From: Gammaproteobacteria bacterium
GTDB taxonomy: Bacteria; Pseudomonadota; Gammaproteobacteria; Legionellales; Legionellaceae
Direction: 5' to 3'
DNA: 41,068 nucleotides
Assembly: GCA_030427555.1 (NCBI GenBank)
Contig: JAUIBC010000003.1
Span: 1-41,068, forward strand
Shown: positions 34,740 to 41,068 of the stretch, in pieces
Numbering within the stretch: position 1 is the first letter of the stretch
Layout: each line of letters begins with the position of its first letter
Made by a program: the position numbers and the translations under genes
Notes under the pieces: model-generated
What the model saw: only the letters and a program-made list of their open reading frames with translations
Database searches by the model: none
Told to the model about the DNA's origin: nothing

Positions 34740-37112
34740 ATGGTGTTTTCCAAAATAGATAATATTCAACCAAGAGTAAGATATATACCGAGGTCTCTGC
34801 AAAATACAGATTTTTTAGCCATTTTAATTATAATGTGCGTCGCATTTTTGGCAAATATTGCTGGGTTTAAGTATGGCTATTATCCAAGGCATGATACATT
34901 AACTGTTTATCAATTTTTCTCCTATTTCTATAGTGAAATTATCCACAATAAAGAGATACCTCTTTGGTTACCATATACAGCTTATGGCATTCCTAGTGAC
35001 TCTTATCTAATTTTTAGCTTTGGTCCTTTTCAATATTTAACTCTATTTATTGGTTATATTTTTAAAATTGAGAATACCTTGCGTCTATTTGTATTATCCT
35101 TAATTTTTGATTCGGCATTTTTAATGTTTGGCGCATATTTATTCTTAAAACATATTTTGCGTGATAAGTTACCTGTAATTATCGCCGTAACTTTTATAGG
35201 CCTTATAGCTCAATATGATGTCCAATTATATTGGAATTTTAAAATTCTATTGCCAATACCAATTAGCCTATATTTTGCACATAAATTTACAGAAACGTTA
35301 AACCCAGCATACGTGATCGCTGGTATTGCGAATTTACTTTTATGGTCATTTGGCTCACTAGCTTATGTTATGCCATTACAATTTTATACAATTTCTTGCT
35401 ATTGTTTTTTTCTAATAGTTTTTACGCTTAAGCTTCGAGATATTAATAAAAATAATATACGCAATCTATATGAACGCGTAAAATTCCAAATGAAAAATAG
35501 AAAAAACCAAATATGCTGCATCCTACTTTTTATAATAATTGGTTTATGTATATCAATAATAATAACTATACAACATGTTGTTATAAATCAAATGACCTAC
35601 AGCGCTAGTGCGGGTCGTGAACTTGACCTTAAAGTATCTGTACATTCATATATACATCACGGCGGCTATATTGGGTGGGGTAAAATTCTAGAAATGTTAA
35701 ATGGTATTCCATATTGTGACAATTTTCTCTTACCTTTCACCGGTATAGTTTGTATTTCATTTGCGATAATTGGTATATTTAGTAAAAATAAAACTAAAAG
35801 TCATATCGCTTTAATAATGGCAACTCTATTTATTATTGCGTTTTCAGTTAAAAATACTTATGTTGCAAGAATAATCTACTATTTACCTGGAATGAATTTA
35901 TTCAGGCACATAGCATATGTAATAACCATTGGGAAAGTTTTTGTTATTATGCTGGCTGGATTTGGTATTCAAACCTGTCTTGATAAAAACAATAAAAGTA
36001 TTTTCGCCGAGAAAAATTGGTTAAACTTTATCGATAAACTATCCTGGAAAATAGCTATCCCTGCTATTTTGGCTATAATCTCTATAATGTCAGTTCCTTG
36101 GGATTTTACTAACTCTTATAGCTTAGCTAATTTATCTATAGCTTTAATGGTTTTAGGATGGGCTATTTTTAGTATAATTTACAAAATTAACAATAGATCT
36201 ATTTGCAAATCTAATAAAGCATTTTGTATAGGATTGATTATTATTGGTATCCTTGAAATACTCCAATACAATAATATTTTGCAAGCAAGACAAGGCGTAA
36301 ATGATAAAGTTACATTTGATAAATTATTAGCTACCAAAAGCATATATCAACCTAAGCGCATTCATCCCCAAAAAGACGTATATTTCTCTGATACAGGCGC
36401 TTATTATGGAATATCTGGTGATTATTTACAAAAAGATTTTATTCCATCTCTGCGCCAAGATTTAATTTCCGCAGATGTACAACGCCTACTAGAAATAAGG
36501 GAAAACAAAATAATGCCTATTTTCTTTGGCAAAAAAGTAAATGAATTCGATAATAAAATTTTAACAACTGGCGATCCAAAATTTGATGATGATTTACGTA
36601 GTTTTTTAGGAAATGAAACTTCAAAAATAAAATTAACCAATGATGTTAACTATGCAGAATCGGAAGAGGATACATTAGCAACGCTACCTAACGCTTCTCT
36701 AGATAGAAATCCAATAATCACAGCCCACCGTGAAGATACGGCATTCCAAAAAATTAAAAAGAATATAATTCCTTTATACACCGTAACTAACACATATTTC
36801 TCATCAAATAAGCATGAATTTCTTATAAATAACTTTAATGATACTCCTTTATGGCTAATCTATACTGATGCAATTAATAAACACTGGCATGCATATATAG
36901 ATGGAATTAATAACAAAATTTTCCCTGCAAACCTAGCTTTTAAAGCAATACAAATTCCTCCTGGTAGTCACAAATTATCTTTTGTATTTCATAAATCCAT
37001 TTTACTGTATAAAATATTTTTTATATTCCAAATATTGTTAGGTTTTGGACTGGTTGTAACGATAGTTTGTTATCCATTTTTTTACAAACAATTTAATTTT
37101 AGAGAAGAGTAA
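34740..37112 (+). CDS. YfhO-like polytopic membrane protein (GT-C type)
   Basis: The 790-residue protein has about a dozen hydrophobic helices over residues 25-500, an early charged loop YPRHDTL typical of GT-C lipid-linked sugar transferases, a ~200-residue extracytoplasmic region, and a C-terminal beta domain and final helix. The C-terminal pattern (HWHAYIDG, then ANLAFKAIQIPPGSHKLSF) is the YfhO family signature. Members add or flip sugars on cell-surface polymers or lipids; the substrate here is unknown. The ATG at 34740 has AGGAA 8 nt upstream; a longer frame reaches into the inverted-repeat element but lacks support. gmd follows after 2 bp, indicating an operon. Confidence 0.88.
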   Translation: MVFSKIDNIQPRVRYIPRSLQNTDFLAILIIMCVAFLANIAGFKYGYYPRHDTLTVYQFFSYFYSEIIHNKEIPLWLPYTAYGIPSDSYLIFSFGPFQYLTLFIGYIFKIENTLRLFVLSLIFDSAFLMFGAYLFLKHILRDKLPVIIAVTFIGLIAQYDVQLYWNFKILLPIPISLYFAHKFTETLNPAYVIAGIANLLLWSFGSLAYVMPLQFYTISCYCFFLIVFTLKLRDINKNNIRNLYERVKFQMKNRKNQICCILLFIIIGLCISIIITIQHVVINQMTYSASAGRELDLKVSVHSYIHHGGYIGWGKILEMLNGIPYCDNFLLPFTGIVCISFAIIGIFSKNKTKSHIALIMATLFIIAFSVKNTYVARIIYYLPGMNLFRHIAYVITIGKVFVIMLAGFGIQTCLDKNNKSIFAEKNWLNFIDKLSWKIAIPAILAIISIMSVPWDFTNSYSLANLSIALMVLGWAIFSIIYKINNRSICKSNKAFCIGLIIIGILEILQYNNILQARQGVNDKVTFDKLLATKSIYQPKRIHPQKDVYFSDTGAYYGISGDYLQKDFIPSLRQDLISADVQRLLEIRENKIMPIFFGKKVNEFDNKILTTGDPKFDDDLRSFLGNETSKIKLTNDVNYAESEEDTLATLPNASLDRNPIITAHREDTAFQKIKKNIIPLYTVTNTYFSSNKHEFLINNFNDTPLWLIYTDAINKHWHAYIDGINNKIFPANLAFKAIQIPPGSHKLSFVFHKSILLYKIFFIFQILLGFGLVVTIVCYPFFYKQFNFREE

Positions 37113-37114
37113 CA

Positions 37115-38161
37115 ATGAAAAAAGCCCTTATAACTGGCATTACTGGCCAAGACGGATCATATATGGCCGAATTATTACTTGAAAAAGGTTATACTGTTTA
37201 TGGCTTTAGTCGCCAAGAAAGCTGGCTCAAGCAACATTATGCAAGTCATTTAAAAACACATATTAATATTTCATATGGTGATATGACAAATGGGGTTGAT
37301 ATTGCTAAAGTTGTAAACTACGTACAACCAGATGAAATCTATAACCTTGCCTCTCAATCAAGACCAAGTGAGTCTTGGAGCAGGGCTCCTGATACCTTGA
37401 TGATAAATGGTCTTGGGGCCATTCATTTGTTTGAAGCGGTAAGATCTTTTTGCAAAACAGCAAAAGTATATCATGCATCTTCATCCGAAATGTTTGGTCG
37501 TACCCAAAGATCTCCTCAAAATGAAGAAACAGCTTTTGATCCAGCAAATCCATATGCGGCATCTAAAGTATATGCGCATCAAATGGCTCGAATTTATCGA
37601 GAAAGTTACGATTTATTTATTGCCAATGGCATACTTTTTAACCATGAAAGCGAAAGAAGACCTTTACATTTTGTAACACAAAAAATTGCCTATGGCGCAG
37701 CATGCGCTGCACTTGGAATTCTCAATTCTCCAGATATGAATGAAAAAGGTGAACCGATTGTACAAAACGGTAAGCTAGCCCTTGGTAACCTAAATGTTGC
37801 GAGAGATTGGGGCTATGCTAAAGACTTTGTATTTGCAATGTGGCAAATATTACAATACCCAAAAGCAGATGACTTTGTAATTGGCACTGGCAACTTACAT
37901 ACATTAAAAGAACTGTGCCAAACTGCATTTAGTTACGTTAATAAAGATTGGCAGGAATATGTATATAGTGATCCAGCTTTAATTCGGCCATTAGATGCTA
38001 ACTTAACAGTTGCTGATGCATCTAAAGCTAAAAGGTTACTAAACTGGCAACCTTCTATTAGCTTTGACGAAATGATAGCAAAAATGGTTGACGAGCAAAT
38101 TAATAAGCTTAAAAAAATTCAAATATCTTCTATCTCTAAGCCATCGGAAAAAATGATATAA
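37115..38161 (+). CDS. gmd: GDP-mannose 4,6-dehydratase
   Basis: This short-chain dehydrogenase makes GDP-4-keto-6-deoxymannose, precursor of GDP-fucose, GDP-rhamnose and GDP-perosamine. The 348-residue protein has the NAD(P) motif GITGQDGSY (G8, G11, G14), the SSSEMFG active-site segment (S124, E125) and the YAASK catalytic pair Y147/K151. The loop ASQSRPSESW differs from the AQSHV form of many Gmd proteins, so a related dehydratase with another GDP-sugar is possible. No GDP-fucose synthase or reductase gene is in the window. It follows the YfhO-like gene by 2 bp and precedes rdgB by 3 bp. Confidence 0.88.
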   Translation: MKKALITGITGQDGSYMAELLLEKGYTVYGFSRQESWLKQHYASHLKTHINISYGDMTNGVDIAKVVNYVQPDEIYNLASQSRPSESWSRAPDTLMINGLGAIHLFEAVRSFCKTAKVYHASSSEMFGRTQRSPQNEETAFDPANPYAASKVYAHQMARIYRESYDLFIANGILFNHESERRPLHFVTQKIAYGAACAALGILNSPDMNEKGEPIVQNGKLALGNLNVARDWGYAKDFVFAMWQILQYPKADDFVIGTGNLHTLKELCQTAFSYVNKDWQEYVYSDPALIRPLDANLTVADASKAKRLLNWQPSISFDEMIAKMVDEQINKLKKIQISSISKPSEKMI

Positions 38162-38164
38162 AAA

Positions 38165-38752
38165 ATGCAAAAAATTATCCTAGCAACAAGTAATACTGGT
38201 AAAATTCGAGAAATATCAGAGATATTAGAACCAATAAAATGTATCTCTCAAAAGAATCTTAACATTAACTCACCAGTAGAAAGCGGCCAAACATTCGTTG
38301 AAAATGCGATTATAAAAGCAAGGCACGCTAGCAAAATAGCTAACTTACCAGCTCTTGCTGATGATTCTGGTTTGGTTATTCCTGAGCTAAATGATGAACC
38401 AGGAATTTTTTCTGCAAGATTTGCTGGGGAAAATGCTAGTGATAAGGATAATATAAGGCTTGTTTTAGATAAAATAAAAAATAAAGGCTTAACAAGACCC
38501 AAAGCTTATTTTTATTGTGCCATAGTACTTATGCGTCATGCTAATGATCCAATACCATTAATAAGCACAGGACTATTGCCTGGTAAAATTAATGATTCAC
38601 CGAAAGGTAAAAATGGCTTTGGTTATGATCCCATATTCTATCTTGAAGAATATAAATGTACTTTAGCAGAACTTGATAGCTCCACTAAAAACAAGCTAAG
38701 TCATCGTTTTCTTGCTTTGGAAAAATTAGCGCAGTACGTCAAAATTTTATAA
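38165..38752 (+). CDS. rdgB: Non-canonical purine NTP pyrophosphatase RdgB/HAM1
   Basis: RdgB hydrolyses ITP, dITP and XTP to monophosphates to keep deaminated purines out of nucleic acids. The 195-residue protein has the N-terminal ATSNTGKIREI loop, TFVENAIIKARHA, ADDSGLVI, NGFGYDPIF and SHRFLALEKL, all in the expected order. It starts 3 bp after gmd, probably as the last gene of the YfhO-gmd transcript, with only a weak GGAAAAA ribosome site. The function is unrelated to glycan synthesis. It is convergent with the ankyrin-like gene, 25 bp away. Confidence 0.96.
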   Translation: MQKIILATSNTGKIREISEILEPIKCISQKNLNINSPVESGQTFVENAIIKARHASKIANLPALADDSGLVIPELNDEPGIFSARFAGENASDKDNIRLVLDKIKNKGLTRPKAYFYCAIVLMRHANDPIPLISTGLLPGKINDSPKGKNGFGYDPIFYLEEYKCTLAELDSSTKNKLSHRFLALEKLAQYVKIL

Positions 38753-38777
38753 AGTCAAACTTTGAAAACTGTGAAAT

Positions 38778-41068
38778 CTACTTTTTTGTAGGTTTGTTAA
38801 TATTTTGCATATCCAATAAAAACTCTTGAAAAGACGGTTTAAACAATCCAATTCCATAACCAGAAACGCTTAAATAATTAGTTGACTGCCAAGAAAAATA
38901 TGACAGGTGCTTTTTTAGTTCTTTATCGACTCTTTTAAATGCTTGCGTCCATTCATAATCATTTTCTGCATGTGATAGCTTATTGTATAAGTTATCAAGC
39001 GAAGATCGCAGTTGATTTTGTTGATCTATAGGAAAATTTAAAATAATACGTTCAAGCTCTAGTAAATACAAAGACTTCTTTTCTGGAGTATTATTTTTAA
39101 AATATTGCAAACTTTTAGGCGTAATTAAACGTAGTTTTTGTGAATTACAAGTCGTTAATATTTTTTTCTGTTCGTCTAAATTTAAATTTTCTCTTATCGC
39201 CGATACTATCTTAGGTAAAAAATTAGGGGAATTCTTCAGGCTAAGAGTAAGTACATTGTCTTTATTCTCTTCATAAAGTAAAATATTTGAAGATGGACTA
39301 TCTATATACCTATCAAGTGAAGTTTCATCCTTCGAAACAATAGCATTCCATAATGCTTTGGAATCATAATTTATAAGTGACATTGCAACTTTCGCAGCTG
39401 ACTTTTTCACAATAGGCGTTATTTGTTGTTCCCTTAACAAATTTTCACGTTTACTTGCGTAAATACCCTTTAAATCCGTCACTATACTTCGAACATGCTT
39501 AAGTTTATTTTTATAGCCAGGATTTGCTATGACGTTAAGCAGTCCATCTAACATATCATTCCATAAATTATATATTTTTAATTGTTTATCTAAAGAATTT
39601 TTCTGATTAGCTTGTATATCTACTAATTCCTTTAAAGCATTAATATATCTGCCTAAATTTTTCTTATTTTCTTCTGGCAGCGCTGAAATTATGGAGCCTA
39701 ATTCAATTAAGTGAAAATTACATTTTGCATCTATATTATCTGGCAAGCTTAAATAAAGAGCTAATTTTTTGTGCTCTGCTGTACTTAATTTTTTTATTTC
39801 TTGCATGAAATTATCGTGAGAATCTATGCTTTGTCGACGTATTTCATTTAAGTAATCTGATAAACTAGCACTTGATTGATTAATCATATCTGGCAATGAT
39901 TGGTTTAACGGAATAGATTTTTCTTGTTCTCTTTCATTAATAAATCCTACCTCAGATATAGGTTCGGCTTCAACCACTGGCAAACTCTCATCAAGGGAAT
40001 CAACTGGTTTCGCTACTGTTTCCTCAATATTAGGGGCTGATGGATCTTTGCTATCAATCAAATCCAAATCATCGGCTAACGATAAATATTGCTTTTGACA
40101 AAATAAATCAAAAGTATCAGGAGTTAATTGAGTTTCTATCTTCTTAAGAAACCGCATGCGCTCAACAGAACTCCATTTCGCTGTTATTCTAAATATCAAA
40201 TTTACAAGTTTATTATCATCAAGATTACTAGCAACACTAATTAAACAATGGCCTTCAGTATCTTTTTTCAATAAACAATCAATTTGTGCATCCACGCCAG
40301 TATCATCGGAGTTTATAAAATCCAAAACAAAATCTTTAAATTCTGGTTTTAATTCTAATTCAGATAATGACCACCAATCTTCCATATACTTAACACTGCG
40401 ATATTTTTCTTGCAAAATTAACGAATATTCATGAAATTTTTTAAGTGCATCTGGGTCATCAGAAAAATCATCTTTAGCCCTTTGCAGTAATGGCTCCCAG
40501 GAAGACGGAGACCAATCTTCGGCATTAATTAAGGCACAGCATTGGGTATAAAAATGCTTCATGCTGACCATTTTAGAATGATATTTTACCTGACTTTTTT
40601 TCCACTTACATTCATTAGCTTTATCCTCATATTGAAGTGCTTTTAAAGCAAATATTAATGGATAACTCTCTTTATTTAAATCACCCGATAAAATTTGGAT
40701 TACAACTCGACACCCTATATTTTTTATCGTCTCAAACTGATTTTCTAATGGTAAAGAAATAATACATTTTAATATTTCATGAATAAGCTTAGCTTTTAAA
40801 TCATGGTTGTTTATTCGATCAACGAACATTAAAGCATTCGAACCATATTTGTTTTTTTGCGTCAAACAAGCATTTATAACTTCCTTATCTTCAGTAGCTT
40901 TTAATAATGATTGTACATGTTCAGGATGATAGCGTGCGGCAAACATTAAAGCATTCCAACCATCGTTATCTGTTTGCGTCAAACAAGCATTTATAACTTC
41001 CTTATCTTCAGTAGCTTTTAATAATGATTGTACATGTTCAGGATGATAGATTGCGGCAAGCATTAAGG
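38778..41068 (-). CDS. Large ankyrin-like repeat protein, N-terminus outside the window; effector candidate
   Basis: At least 761 residues are visible, and the frame runs off the right edge, so the true start lies beyond it. The visible N-terminus consists of 39-residue ankyrin-like repeats (ALMFAARYHPEHVQSLLKA, then TEDKEVINACLTQ), followed by a partial unit. The remaining ~650 residues are helical and charged, with no membrane segment, an acidic stretch (VAKPVDSLDESLPVVEAEPI) in the middle, and no catalytic motif that I recognise. The repeats are nearly identical at DNA level, so the copy number may vary. Large soluble repeat proteins like this are typical of type IV effector sets in Legionellales, but no secretion signal was identified. 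Confidence 0.82.
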   Translation of the reverse strand, partial: LMLAAIYHPEHVQSLLKATEDKEVINACLTQTDNDGWNALMFAARYHPEHVQSLLKATEDKEVINACLTQKNKYGSNALMFVDRINNHDLKAKLIHEILKCIISLPLENQFETIKNIGCRVVIQILSGDLNKESYPLIFALKALQYEDKANECKWKKSQVKYHSKMVSMKHFYTQCCALINAEDWSPSSWEPLLQRAKDDFSDDPDALKKFHEYSLILQEKYRSVKYMEDWWSLSELELKPEFKDFVLDFINSDDTGVDAQIDCLLKKDTEGHCLISVASNLDDNKLVNLIFRITAKWSSVERMRFLKKIETQLTPDTFDLFCQKQYLSLADDLDLIDSKDPSAPNIEETVAKPVDSLDESLPVVEAEPISEVGFINEREQEKSIPLNQSLPDMINQSSASLSDYLNEIRRQSIDSHDNFMQEIKKLSTAEHKKLALYLSLPDNIDAKCNFHLIELGSIISALPEENKKNLGRYINALKELVDIQANQKNSLDKQLKIYNLWNDMLDGLLNVIANPGYKNKLKHVRSIVTDLKGIYASKRENLLREQQITPIVKKSAAKVAMSLINYDSKALWNAIVSKDETSLDRYIDSPSSNILLYEENKDNVLTLSLKNSPNFLPKIVSAIRENLNLDEQKKILTTCNSQKLRLITPKSLQYFKNNTPEKKSLYLLELERIILNFPIDQQNQLRSSLDNLYNKLSHAENDYEWTQAFKRVDKELKKHLSYFSWQSTNYLSVSGYGIGLFKPSFQEFLLDMQNINKPTKK
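40856..41068 (-). repeat. 117-bp tandem repeats in the ankyrin-like gene
   Basis: Positions 40856-40932 and 40973-41049 are identical over 77 bp with a period of exactly 117 bp (39 codons). The flanking parts differ by a few bases. The array continues to the window edge. The unit is a multiple of three, so expansion or contraction keeps the frame. Confidence 0.9.

Overview
The window looks like a piece of chromosome from an AT-rich (roughly one-third GC) gammaproteobacterium, most plausibly an intracellular or host-associated relative of Legionella, Coxiella or Berkiella. The grounds are standard gammaproteobacterial gene orders (divergent rluC/rne, pgsA-tRNA-Gly-Cys-Leu, dprA-smg-topA, def-fmt-rsmB, tkt-gap-pgk), an lpxD gene (Gram-negative lipid A), and several proteins of the effector type: a tandem-GNAT protein resembling Legionella VipF, a J-domain/ankyrin/membrane protein, a large repeat protein cut by the right edge, and large orphan membrane or soluble proteins. 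No taxonomic marker such as rRNA is present, so the assignment is inference.

Layout. 1-1.5 kb: a prmC methyltransferase whose N-terminal third is replaced by unrelated, GC-richer sequence, then dksA. 1.6-3.6 kb: a bestrophin-like channel, a small non-autonomous transposable element with a 10-bp target duplication, and an unknown protein. 3.8-6.4 kb (minus): rluC, a HAD phosphatase, pgsA and three tRNAs. 6.4-10.7 kb (plus): a long leader, rne, a repeat-bearing two-helix membrane protein, and the tandem GNAT protein. 11-16.1 kb (plus): a FabF-like ketoacyl synthase, lpxD and polA. 16.1-19.9 kb (minus): oligopeptidase A and an orphan membrane protein. 20-24.2 kb (plus): a broken tkt followed by gap and pgk. 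24.3-29.6 kb (minus): the J-domain/ankyrin protein, topA, smg and dprA. 29.7-32.5 kb (plus): def-fmt-rsmB. 32.5-38.8 kb: a surface-glycan type group (membrane winged-helix protein, GT4 glycosyltransferase, YfhO-like GT-C protein, GDP-mannose 4,6-dehydratase) followed by rdgB, with a second inverted-repeat element directly in front of the YfhO-like gene. 38.8 kb to the end (minus): the ankyrin-like repeat protein, incomplete at the window edge.

Most genes are ordinary housekeeping functions: translation and formyl-Met handling (def, fmt, rsmB, prmC, rluC), RNA decay (rne), DNA topology, repair and uptake (topA, polA, dprA), central carbon (tkt, gap, pgk), lipids (pgsA, fabF-like, lpxD). The parts most worth a second look are the chimeric prmC, the transketolase with an apparent ~31-nt deletion that removes a cofactor-binding motif and shifts frame, the two families of small inverted-repeat elements, the J-domain with HTD in place of HPD, and the candidate effectors. 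I did not find a CRISPR array, a full insertion sequence or a prophage, and I saw no convincing new multi-gene defence-type system.
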